A stretch of DNA of 64,000 nucleotides, taken from NCBI RefSeq assembly GCF_052055585.1, contig NZ_CP170485.1, forward strand, positions 3,038,001 to 3,102,000. Reading direction: 5' to 3'. The notes below the pieces were generated by a model, which ran no database searches, had not been told where the DNA came from, and saw only the letters and a program-made list of their open reading frames with translations. Each line of letters opens with the position of its first letter. Position 1 is the stretch's first letter. The translations under genes were made by a program, and so were the position numbers. Origin of the DNA: Oceanicaulis sp052055585. Lineage in GTDB: Bacteria > Pseudomonadota > Alphaproteobacteria > Caulobacterales > Maricaulaceae. This document shows positions 1 through 6,628 of this stretch, piece after piece.

Positions 1-837
1 CCGGCCTGGATGCATGACATTATCGCGGAGTATTCGGGCAAGGCGAAGGCCTCTGGCGCACGCATCGTGCATTCGTGCGGCTTTGACTCTGTGCCCTTTG
101 ATCTGGGCGTCTATTTCCTGCAGCAGCATGTGAAAGAGAAAACCGGCAAGCCGCTGTCGCGCATCAAGGGCCGGGTTCGCGCCATGAAGGGCACCTTCTC
201 GGGCGGCACCGCGGCGAGCTTCGCCGAGACCATGAAACGGGCCGCCAAACAGCCTGAAATCATCGACTGGCTGAAAGACCCCTTCTCGCTGTGCGAGGAT
301 TTTGAAGGTCCCAAGCAGCCCCATGGCGCCAAGGTGATTTTTGAAGAGGATCTGGGCGTCTGGTCCGCCCCCTTCGTGATGGCGACGATCAACACCAAGA
401 ATGTGCATCGCTCGAACGCCCTGATGGGGCACGCCTATGGCGCGGACTTTGTCTACGACGAGATGTTCATGACCGGCCCCGGCGACAAGGGCGAGCAATT
501 TGCTCACGCCATCGCCAATGATCGCTCCATGCAGGACAATCCGCCCAAGCCCGGCGAAGGCCCCTCAAAACAAGAGCGTGAAACCGGCTTCTATGATGTG
601 ATGTTCACCGGCGAGACCGCCGACGGCCAGCGCTTCACCGCGTCCGTGAAGGGCGACAAGGATCCGGGCTATGGCTCGACCTCGAAGATGATCGCTGAAA
701 GCGCGCTGGCGCTGGTGAAGGATGTCAGCCGCGACCAGACGCCGGGCGGGGTTTACACCACCGCCCCCGCCATGGGCGACGCCCTGATCAAGCGCCTGTC
801 AGACCATGCCGGCCTGACGTTCGCGATCGAGGAATAG
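1..837 (+). CDS. Saccharopine dehydrogenase-like oxidoreductase, C-terminal part
   Basis: The reading frame is open at the left window edge, so the N-terminal part with the NAD(P)-binding Rossmann motif lies outside; about 278 residues are visible. The segment with HSCGFDSVPFDLG near its start, followed by the GTFSGGTAASF stretch, is typical of the saccharopine dehydrogenase-like / trans-acting enoyl reductase family, whose members are about 390 residues long. These are NAD(P)-dependent oxidoreductases with mostly unknown substrates, so no reaction is assigned. The gene converges on hslV, and a REP-like palindrome and a terminator lie between them. Confidence 0.75.
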   Translation, partial: PAWMHDIIAEYSGKAKASGARIVHSCGFDSVPFDLGVYFLQQHVKEKTGKPLSRIKGRVRAMKGTFSGGTAASFAETMKRAAKQPEIIDWLKDPFSLCEDFEGPKQPHGAKVIFEEDLGVWSAPFVMATINTKNVHRSNALMGHAYGADFVYDEMFMTGPGDKGEQFAHAIANDRSMQDNPPKPGEGPSKQERETGFYDVMFTGETADGQRFTASVKGDKDPGYGSTSKMIAESALALVKDVSRDQTPGGVYTTAPAMGDALIKRLSDHAGLTFAIEE

Positions 838-847
838 GTTTCTTCTG

Positions 848-953
848 TGAACTGTCATCCCGGACGCCACAGGCGATCCGGGATCTGGCGAAAACGCTCT
901 GTTCTGATCATAGAGACGCTGTCACCAGATCCCGGCTCAGGGCCGGGATGACA
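848..953. repeat. REP-like long palindrome
   Basis: The arms ACTGTCATCCCGG and CCGGGATGACAGT flank an internal pair, GATCCGGGATCTGG and CCAGATCCCGG, so the whole 106-base block can fold into a long imperfect cruciform or hairpin. Palindromes carrying GTCATCCCGG are common dispersed intergenic repeats in alphaproteobacteria. It sits between convergent genes, the usual place for REP elements. Function here is unknown. Confidence 0.7.
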
Positions 954-1002
954 GTTGAGAATGTCAGCCTAGATGTATGTTTGACCGTGCAGCCATCTAG
1001 AG

Positions 1003-1033
1003 AAAAACCCCGGCGCAAGGCCGGGGTTTTTTT
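1003..1033. terminator. Bidirectional rho-independent terminator
   Basis: A 7-bp stem (CCCCGGC/GCCGGGG) with a 5-base loop is flanked by an A-run on the left and a T-run on the right, so it can stop transcription of hslV from the right and of the upstream gene from the left. Confidence 0.85.
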
Positions 1034-1058
1034 AGTGTTCAGCTCTGAGCGCCCGGCT

Positions 1059-1613
1059 CTAACCCAGCGTCTCGACGGTCAGATTGCCGTTGGAATAGAC
1101 GCAGATCTCGCTGGCGATCTTCATGGCCTTGCGGGCGATCACTTCAGCGTCTTCCTCGTATTCGAGCAGGGCGCGTGCTGCGGACAGGGCGTAATTGCCG
1201 CCCGAGCCGATGGCGGCGACGCCGTCTTCAGGCTCCAGCACATCGCCTGCGCCGGTCAGGGTGAAGGTCTCGGTCTTGTCCGCCACAATCAGCATGGCTT
1301 CCAGCCGCCGCATATAGCGATCGGTGCGCCAGTCCTTGGCCAGCTCCACACAGGCGCGCGCCAGCTGATCGGGATATTGCTCAAGCTTGCCTTCAAGGCG
1401 CTCGAACAGCGCAAAGGCGTCGGCCGTGGCGCCGGCGAAGCCGGTGATCACCTTGCCGCTGGCGATGGGGCGCACCTTGCGGGCGGTCGCCTTGACCACC
1501 GTGTCGCCTATGGACACCTGGCCATCGCCCGCCAGAACCACCTTGCCGTTCTTGCGCACGCTCAGGATCGTCGTGCCGCGCCAGCCGGGAAACTTGCGTT
1601 CGGTATCTGCCAT
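1059..1613 (-). CDS. hslV: ATP-dependent protease subunit HslV (ClpQ)
   Basis: This is the proteolytic subunit of the HslUV (ClpYQ) protease, a cytoplasmic double hexamer with an N-terminal threonine nucleophile. The N-terminus contains GWRGTTILSVRK; processing before Thr14 exposes the catalytic threonine, as known for the family. The internal IASGKVITGFAGATADAF and AIGSGGNYALSAA stretches are HslV-typical, and 184 residues is a normal length. Its ATG overlaps the stop codon of the upstream SDR gene by one base (TAATG), suggesting translational coupling. The HslU ATPase gene is not adjacent: the next gene beyond the terminator is convergent and unrelated. Confidence 0.96.
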   Translation of the reverse strand: MADTERKFPGWRGTTILSVRKNGKVVLAGDGQVSIGDTVVKATARKVRPIASGKVITGFAGATADAFALFERLEGKLEQYPDQLARACVELAKDWRTDRYMRRLEAMLIVADKTETFTLTGAGDVLEPEDGVAAIGSGGNYALSAARALLEYEEDAEVIARKAMKIASEICVYSNGNLTVETLG

Positions 1614-2602
1614 TATGCAATCAGTTCAGGGTCTTCAGAGAACTGGCCGCCCTTGCGATAGCGCACCAGATAGGTCGGGGTGATGGCTTCGACGGTCTCA
1701 AGATCAATGTCGAAATCCGCCGTCGCGCCCAGATCCTCACCCGAGGCGCCGACCACATTGTCCGATTTCAGCAAGGTCACCTGATCACGGGTCAGGAAAG
1801 GCTGCACGAACGGGATCGCGCCCAGAATCTCACCCATCAGGCCCAGCGGGTAAGCCGCGATGAAGGGCACAGGCGCGAGGAACCGCTTGCGGCGGATGGT
1901 GGTCAGGATGAACTCCATCAGCTCCTTGAAGCTGTAGGTGCTCGGCCCGCCCAGCTCGAACGTGCGCCCGGCGTATTTTGAGGGCGCATCCACGGCTTTG
2001 AGCACGCACTCGGCCACATCGCCGGCGAAGATCGGCTGGAAGCGGGTCTTGCCGCCGCCGATCAGCGGCAGGGCCGGCGCAAAGCGTGCCATGGAGCCGA
2101 ACTTGTTGAAGAAACCGTCCTCGGTGCCGAATACGATCGAGGGGCGCAGGATCACAGCAGACGGGATCGCCTCGCGCACGGCCTTCTCGCCCAGCGCCTT
2201 GGTGCGGGCGTATTCGGACTTGCTGTCCTCATCCGCGCCAATGGCCGAGATCTGCACGAAATTGGTGATGCCGGCCTCGGCGGCGCATTTGGCCACAAGG
2301 CCCGCGCCGTCCGCCTGCAGGGATTTGAAGCTCTGCTTGCCGCTCTGGGACAGGATGCCCACAAGATTGACCACCGCATGCGCGCCATCCACGGCGCGGC
2401 GCACGGAGTCTTCATTGCGCAGATTGGCCTGCATCAGCTGGACCTGGCCGACAACGCCCATGGGTTTGAGCTCATGGGCCAGATGCGGACGGCGGGTCGC
2501 GGCGCGCACCCGGTAGCCGGCCTTGGCCAGCTCACGCACCACATACCGGCCGATGAAGCCCGAAGCGCCGAAAACAGTGATCATTTCATTGCGAAGAGTC
2601 AT
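1613..2602 (-). CDS. NAD(P)-binding SDR, complex I NDUFA9-like
   Basis: This is a 329-residue extended/atypical short-chain dehydrogenase. FGASGFIGRYVVREL near the N-terminus is the GxxGxxG dinucleotide-binding motif, followed by VVNLVGILSQSG and the ILRPSIVFG segment seen in NDUFA9-type proteins. Family members associate with respiratory complex I or act as epimerase-like oxidoreductases; the substrate is unknown. The start at 2602 (MTLRNEMITVFG) follows an AGGGGCGG ribosome-binding site. The frame is open to 2818, but that region contains the tRNA-Leu promoter on the other strand and codes for nothing family-like. The gene is coupled to hslV by a TAATG overlap. Confidence 0.85.
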   Translation of the reverse strand: MTLRNEMITVFGASGFIGRYVVRELAKAGYRVRAATRRPHLAHELKPMGVVGQVQLMQANLRNEDSVRRAVDGAHAVVNLVGILSQSGKQSFKSLQADGAGLVAKCAAEAGITNFVQISAIGADEDSKSEYARTKALGEKAVREAIPSAVILRPSIVFGTEDGFFNKFGSMARFAPALPLIGGGKTRFQPIFAGDVAECVLKAVDAPSKYAGRTFELGGPSTYSFKELMEFILTTIRRKRFLAPVPFIAAYPLGLMGEILGAIPFVQPFLTRDQVTLLKSDNVVGASGEDLGATADFDIDLETVEAITPTYLVRYRKGGQFSEDPELIA

Positions 2603-2789
2603 GGTCCGCCCCTGAAAGGCTCGCGCGCGAAGCTGCGTGCGACATGTAAGATAGGTTTGATAGGGCGATAGACCAAAACGGGGTGACATGTCCATGCGGC
2701 GCAGTGATCGCGGCCCGCGCGTGCGGCCCGGCAAATGCAAGCGCCGCAGCCATCTGCACAGGATGTGCAGATCAACGGCGCCATCCCCG

Positions 2790-2818
2790 TTGACAGCCGC
2801 CATCCATCGCCGTATCAC
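2790..2818 (+). promoter_or_regulatory. Sigma-70 type promoter of tRNA-Leu
   Basis: A perfect -35 box TTGACA (2790-2795) is followed after exactly 17 bases by TATCAC (2813-2818), placing a start point a few bases before the tRNA at 2834. Apart from this promoter, nothing further was recognised in the gap from 2603 to 2833. Confidence 0.7.
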
Positions 2819-2833
2819 CCCCGCTCCTCACCT

Positions 2834-2920
<87 letters not shown>

Positions 2921-2943
2921 TCCTTCCAAGGATGATCGAGACC

Positions 2944-2975
2944 AAAAAAGCCGCTGCACAAGCAGCGGCTTTTTT
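2944..2975 (+). terminator. Terminator of tRNA-Leu
   Basis: A 14-bp perfect stem (six A, then GCCGCTGC, paired with GCAGCGGC and six T) with an ACAA loop lies 24 bases after the tRNA CCA end. Confidence 0.92.
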
Positions 2976-3131
2976 CGTTCCGGGCTGGGGCGGTGCGTAT
3001 CTGCCTGCCAATTGGGCGTTGACGCATGAAAGCCAAGTTCGCTGACGAGTTTATGAGTTGAATCAACGCCCCAGTATTGCTTTAGGCAACCTTGTCTATA
3101 TGATGACTATAAGTATCACCTGGAGAATCGG

Positions 3132-4001
3132 ATGCTAGGCGCTTTTGACCTTAACGCCGTTTATGAGGGCGATTGCTTGGAAATGATTGAGAGTCTTCCA
3201 GACTCATCGATAGATATTGCGATTACCTCGCCCCCCTACTGGGGGCAGCGTCTCACAATAGGGATGGGAGTCGAGCCGGACCCCCGAGACTATCTTCTTT
3301 TTCTTAAAGAGGTTTTTGGGAAGCTTCTTCCGAAACTAAAACCGGAAGGCATTCTCTGGATTAATATAGGCGATGCCTATAATACGCCTGTGAATTGGCG
3401 AGTGGATGACCGTCAGTTCAGTACTTTAGGAGCTAAAAAAACGGGCCTACCTGAGAATAATTCAGCATATATAAAGCCACGAGCAAAAAGAAAGGCTTTT
3501 ATAGACAAGAATCAAAATTGGCTTTCATACGGCAATTTATTGGCTCTACCCTATAGAATGGTAATTGATCTGTGTGACCAAGGATATTTATACAGGGGGG
3601 AGGTAATTTGGCGGAAGCGAAATCCCATGCCTGAAGGAAGATGCCGTCGTCCACATCGATATCATGAGTCTGTATATTTGTTCGCACGGGGGGAGAAACA
3701 CAGCTTTCGAGTAAACCCGCCAGTTAAGAGTGTTTGGGATATTTCCAACGAGAAAATTGAAGGCGTCAAACATTTCTCACGGTTTCCTGAAGAGTTGCCC
3801 ACACGTTGTATCGACGCATACGGCAAATCAGGTAAAGATGTGATAGTTTTTGATCCATTTTCTGGTTCAGGTACAACAGGTATTGCTGCATTGAAGCTTG
3901 GCTGCTCTTACATTGGCTTTGAAATCGACCCAGAACAGGTGGTGGCTTCCAATGAGCGCATGAAGCAAACGATTGAAGTAGAGAAGCAAAAACTCATTTA
4001 A
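3132..4001 (+). CDS. Type II DNA methyltransferase, beta class (probably N4-cytosine)
   Basis: This SAM-dependent DNA methyltransferase is the protective half of a restriction-modification system. Catalytic motif IV, TSPPYW (residues 32-37), comes before the SAM-binding motif FDPFSGSGTTG (240-250), the order that defines the beta class; SPPY with a following W is most often seen in N4-cytosine enzymes, though N6-adenine cannot be excluded. The GDCLEMIESLPDSSID lead-in is typical. The 289-residue length is normal. A good ribosome-binding site (GGAGAATCGG) precedes the ATG. The gene is much AT-richer than its surroundings, indicating horizontal acquisition. It overlaps by 8 bases, tail to tail, the putative endonuclease gene. 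Confidence 0.9.
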   Translation: MLGAFDLNAVYEGDCLEMIESLPDSSIDIAITSPPYWGQRLTIGMGVEPDPRDYLLFLKEVFGKLLPKLKPEGILWINIGDAYNTPVNWRVDDRQFSTLGAKKTGLPENNSAYIKPRAKRKAFIDKNQNWLSYGNLLALPYRMVIDLCDQGYLYRGEVIWRKRNPMPEGRCRRPHRYHESVYLFARGEKHSFRVNPPVKSVWDISNEKIEGVKHFSRFPEELPTRCIDAYGKSGKDVIVFDPFSGSGTTGIAALKLGCSYIGFEIDPEQVVASNERMKQTIEVEKQKLI

Positions 4002-5175
4002 AGCGATCGCTTTCAGATACTATAAATTCTAGAAAAGCGTCTTCTGGATTAGAGAAATCGCAAACTCTCACCTTTGCCTTCGCATCTACGAAGTCGGCGG
4101 GGGTCGGCGCAGTATTGCGATTATAGGAGAAGCAAGCAGAGAAATAAGCATCGTCTTCTATGTCTCTACGCTTGGCGCTTCTGCTATCGGGTCCAGAGCC
4201 TTTGTATGGCTTACCAAGTTCACCGCGGTTTTTAGGCTGAGCCGAGGGAGTGCTTTTACAATCCATTGTCCAAAGCGGAGAAATATATCCGGCTTCTACG
4301 AATGCTTGGCTCATTGGCACGTCATCTGTCCGCCTTTCTGCAAAGCTTGCTTTTACATGGACGACGCCAATTAGCTTTTCTTTTGAGCCCGTTCCGATTG
4401 TGAGTGCGATATCAATTTTATCGGCCTCGATGCGGTGACCGTTGAGCTCAAAACCCTTCAGTAATCGTGTTTTCTGCGCGCCATCTGCGATGATTAAGTT
4501 AACACCTTTGGCTGCAAGGGCTGGTCCATAGTGCCGCTCCAGAATTCGTTCAAGCGCCCAGCCACCAGTTCGTTTCCAGCTTTGTGTGAAATCGAGACGA
4601 CAGTGCTCGGAGGGATGATTATACTGGTCGCAATATGCTCGATAAATCAAAAACCACCAAATATCGGACGGATTGGCGTGAGGCCATAAATTTACGGCCT
4701 TTAAAAAGGCGTTTGCGACACTTTCCGTTTTGATCGACTTCTCAATCTCTGTGCTAAGGTTCTCGGCGCTAAGTTGCGCGAGACCGTTGCGCATTGTGAG
4801 GATCACTTCGTTGTATTGTTCTATTGATGCATCGGCCAGATGATAGACTGCATCATACTTCGCATAATCAAAATGGATATCTATACCTCCATCGGCCTGA
4901 ACTGCTTGGATTGTGCGGCTGATAGAAGGAACGCCACCTTCAACGCCTTTAGCCAAATCAGCAAGTGTCATTCCGTAGACCGAGATCATGCTTGTGACGA
5001 AATCGAGACTTGGATGAATATCGCCTCTTTCTACAGCTGATACCCAGCCAGGTCCGACGATCAAAGATTTTTCGACCTCCGAAACAGAAAGCCCACGTTC
5101 TTCGCGAGCTTGCTTTAAGCGATTTAATAGTTCTCCGAGATACTCAGAGTTCGAAATTGTCATCGAATAACTCAC
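3994..5175 (-). CDS. Putative type II restriction endonuclease with N-terminal HTH (BsaWI-like)
   Basis: The protein has 393 residues. Residues 12-72 form an XRE-type helix-turn-helix (LKQAREERGLSVSEVEKSL, then WVSAVERGDIHPSLDFV). The C-terminal half looks like a PD-(D/E)xK-type nuclease: acidic residues at 252 and 255 (EADKIDIAL), then VVHVKASFAER (HVK at 273-275) and SPLWTMDCKS. This block resembles the BsaWI group of CCGG-cutting enzymes as I remember it; no search was possible, so the family and specificity are tentative. Position supports the role: convergent with the methyltransferase, and downstream of and overlapping a controller-like HTH gene by 32 bases. Composition is AT-rich. ATG at 5163 is an alternative start. 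Confidence 0.65.
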   Translation of the reverse strand: MSYSMTISNSEYLGELLNRLKQAREERGLSVSEVEKSLIVGPGWVSAVERGDIHPSLDFVTSMISVYGMTLADLAKGVEGGVPSISRTIQAVQADGGIDIHFDYAKYDAVYHLADASIEQYNEVILTMRNGLAQLSAENLSTEIEKSIKTESVANAFLKAVNLWPHANPSDIWWFLIYRAYCDQYNHPSEHCRLDFTQSWKRTGGWALERILERHYGPALAAKGVNLIIADGAQKTRLLKGFELNGHRIEADKIDIALTIGTGSKEKLIGVVHVKASFAERRTDDVPMSQAFVEAGYISPLWTMDCKSTPSAQPKNRGELGKPYKGSGPDSRSAKRRDIEDDAYFSACFSYNRNTAPTPADFVDAKAKVRVCDFSNPEDAFLEFIVSESDRFK

Positions 5176-5377
5176 AAATGGAAATCTCTAAAGCGTCAGA
5201 GATTTTCTTTACATTTTTGAGGCCAATGTTTCGCTCGCCTCTTTCAATTCCACCCACATAAGTTCGGTCTAGTCCAGCAGTGTCAGCGAAAACTTCTTGC
5301 GACAGTCCGCGACTCAATCTGAGAGCGCGGACGCGGGCACCAAACCACCAAAGGATTGCATCAGAATCTGAAATCAT
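5144..5377 (-). CDS. XRE-family controller (C-protein-like) regulator
   Basis: This is a 77-residue single-domain helix-turn-helix protein. FGARVRALRLSRGLSQEVFADTAGLDRTYVGGIERGERN matches the XRE/C-protein fold, including the recognition helix. Small proteins of this kind directly upstream of a restriction gene usually delay and boost endonuclease expression until methylation is complete; that role is inferred from position. The 3' end overlaps the start of the endonuclease gene, so the two form one minus-strand operon. The chosen ATG at 5377 shares the CATG palindrome with the plus-strand ORF that starts at 5376. The frame is open further, to 5413, but those codons lie within host-like GC-rich sequence. 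Confidence 0.75.
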   Translation of the reverse strand: MISDSDAILWWFGARVRALRLSRGLSQEVFADTAGLDRTYVGGIERGERNIGLKNVKKISDALEISICELFDDNFEL

Positions 5378-5588
5378 GTCTTTTGATAAGCTGCATGATG
5401 CCGATAAGAACACGGACTATCCGTATCTTTATCAGGCCTGGCTCGACCATGCGCATCAGGCGCTGGATGAGGCGGTGGCCGAAGCCTATGGCTGGCCCGT
5501 TGAGCTGTCAGAGGATGACATCCTCGCCCGCCTGTTCGCGCTCAATCAGGAGCGCGCCAAGGCGGAGGCGAAAGCGGGTAAAGCCTAG
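5376..5588 (+). pseudogene. Fragment resembling the C-terminus of an MmeI-type DNA methyltransferase
   Basis: The frame encodes 70 residues. The segment LYQAWLDHAHQALDEAVAEA, followed by YGWPVELSEDDILARLFALNQERA, closely matches, from memory, the C-terminal tail of long class I SAM-dependent DNA methyltransferases of the MmeI/YeeA type, proteins of about 900 residues or more. Everything upstream of residue 1 is the AT-rich regulator on the opposite strand, so the rest of the gene appears to be missing. Its GC-rich composition matches the chromosome. The most economical view is a leftover from an older DNA-modification locus cut off by the present cassette. A freestanding small protein is the alternative. 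The stop is 4 bases past the start of the convergent ohrR coding end. Confidence 0.5.
5412..5424. promoter_or_regulatory. Possible operator of the controller gene
   Basis: The inverted repeat ACGGA-CTA-TCCGT lies 35-47 bases upstream of the controller start on the minus strand. Controller proteins bind short inverted repeats upstream of their own gene, so this is a candidate site by position only. Confidence 0.3.
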
Positions 5589-6067
5589 CCCCCCGCGGAT
5601 TGCGCTTTTTTCAGCGCTTCGGTGCGCAGATGGCCCAGCGCCTTGATCCAGGGTTTGAGATCCACATTCGCTTCGCTGGCCATGGCGTGCACGCAGGCAA
5701 GCGCGTCTGAGGCTTGCGCCTGCAGGGCGCGGCCCTGATCGGTCAGGCGGATGCGCACCACGCGCTCGTCCCTGGGGTCCCGCGTGCGGGTCAGATGACC
5801 CATGCCCTCAAGGCGTTTGAGCAGCGGCGTCAGCGTATTGGTGTCCAGAAACAGGCGCTTGCCCAGCGCGCCCACCGTCACATCGTCGGTCTCCCACAGC
5901 GCCAGAAGCGCGATGTATTGCGGATAGGTCAGACCCAGCTTGCTCAAATAGGGCCGGTACATGCGGTTGATCGCGGTGTTGGCCGAATAGATCGCAAAGC
6001 ACAGCTGGTCATCCAGCGTGGCGAGATCGGGGGTCAGGGGAGGCGACGGGCTCATGCTCGGGTCCAT
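5585..6067 (-). CDS. ohrR: MarR-family organic peroxide sensor OhrR
   Basis: OhrR represses ohr until its reactive cysteine is oxidised by an organic hydroperoxide. LDDQLCFAIYSANTAINRMY places the conserved sensor Cys at residue 23 of this 160-residue protein, and the winged-helix segment VTVGALGKRLFLDTNTLTPLLKRLE plus DPRDERVVRIRLT is MarR-typical. It is divergent from ohr, the classical arrangement. ATG 6067 is preferred because an operator-like palindrome (6076-6087) sits just upstream; a GTG at 6082 in the same frame would put the operator inside the gene. Confidence 0.92.
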   Translation of the reverse strand: MDPSMSPSPPLTPDLATLDDQLCFAIYSANTAINRMYRPYLSKLGLTYPQYIALLALWETDDVTVGALGKRLFLDTNTLTPLLKRLEGMGHLTRTRDPRDERVVRIRLTDQGRALQAQASDALACVHAMASEANVDLKPWIKALGHLRTEALKKAQSAGG

Positions 6068-6075
6068 GCTGGAAA

Positions 6076-6087
6076 ATCGCACACGAT
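6076..6087. promoter_or_regulatory. Probable OhrR operator, ohrR side
   Basis: ATCG-CACA-CGAT is an inverted repeat immediately upstream of the ohrR start. It has the same core as the site in front of ohr, which suggests autoregulation. Confidence 0.6.
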
Positions 6088-6139
6088 AATATCGCTGCGC
6101 CTTGACGCCCGCAAGACGGTGATTATATCGTGCTCAGTA

Positions 6140-6155
6140 ATATCGCACACGATAT
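6140..6155. promoter_or_regulatory. Probable OhrR operator, ohr side
   Basis: ATATCG-CACA-CGATAT is a perfect 6-bp inverted repeat that ends 15 bases before the ohr start, just before its ribosome-binding site. It repeats the core of the site at 6076-6087. Binding here would block ohr transcription in unstressed cells. Confidence 0.65.
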
Positions 6156-6169
6156 AAAGGAGCGACCCC

Positions 6170-6589
6170 ATGCCTATCCTCTACACTGCCCGCGCCTCTG
6201 CGAACAAAGGCCGTCAGGGCCGCGCCTGGTCTGATGACGAGCGGCTGGATGTGCAGTTGTCCACCCCGTCCGAACTGGGGGGCGATGGCGGTCAGGGCAC
6301 CAACCCCGAGCAGCTCTTCGCAGCGGGCTATGCCGCCTGCTTCATGAGCGCGATGGGTCTGGTCGCCCAGCAATCGAAGATCAAGCTGCCCGAAGGCGCG
6401 AAAGTGGACGCCGAAGTGGGCATAGGTCCGCGTGAAGAGGGCGGGTTCGGCCTGGAAGTGACGCTGATCGCGGATTTGCCGGGTCTGCCGACTGACCAGG
6501 CCAATGAATTGATGGCCAAGACCGAACAGGTCTGCCCCTATTCCAACGCCACCCGCGGCAATGTGAAGACCACGCTCAAGCTGGCCTGA
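6170..6589 (+). CDS. ohr: Organic hydroperoxide resistance protein Ohr
   Basis: Ohr is a thiol peroxidase of the OsmC/Ohr fold that reduces organic hydroperoxides, including lipid peroxides, in the cytoplasm. The two redox cysteines are in AAGYAACFMSAM (Cys57) and EQVCPYSNATRGN (Cys122), both in canonical contexts. The length of 139 residues is standard. AAAGGAGCG is a strong ribosome-binding site. The gene is divergent from ohrR with two matching operator palindromes in between, so induction by organic peroxides is the expected control. Confidence 0.96.
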   Translation: MPILYTARASANKGRQGRAWSDDERLDVQLSTPSELGGDGGQGTNPEQLFAAGYAACFMSAMGLVAQQSKIKLPEGAKVDAEVGIGPREEGGFGLEVTLIADLPGLPTDQANELMAKTEQVCPYSNATRGNVKTTLKLA

Positions 6590-6628
6590 TCCGCAGACGG
6601 GAAAACGGGGCGCGCCTGATGCGCGTCC

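Noticed and set aside
2603..2818. N-terminal extension of the NDUFA9-like SDR to 2818
   Set aside because: The added residues do not resemble the family. The stretch covers the tRNA-Leu promoter on the other strand, and a ribosome-binding site precedes the ATG at 2602.
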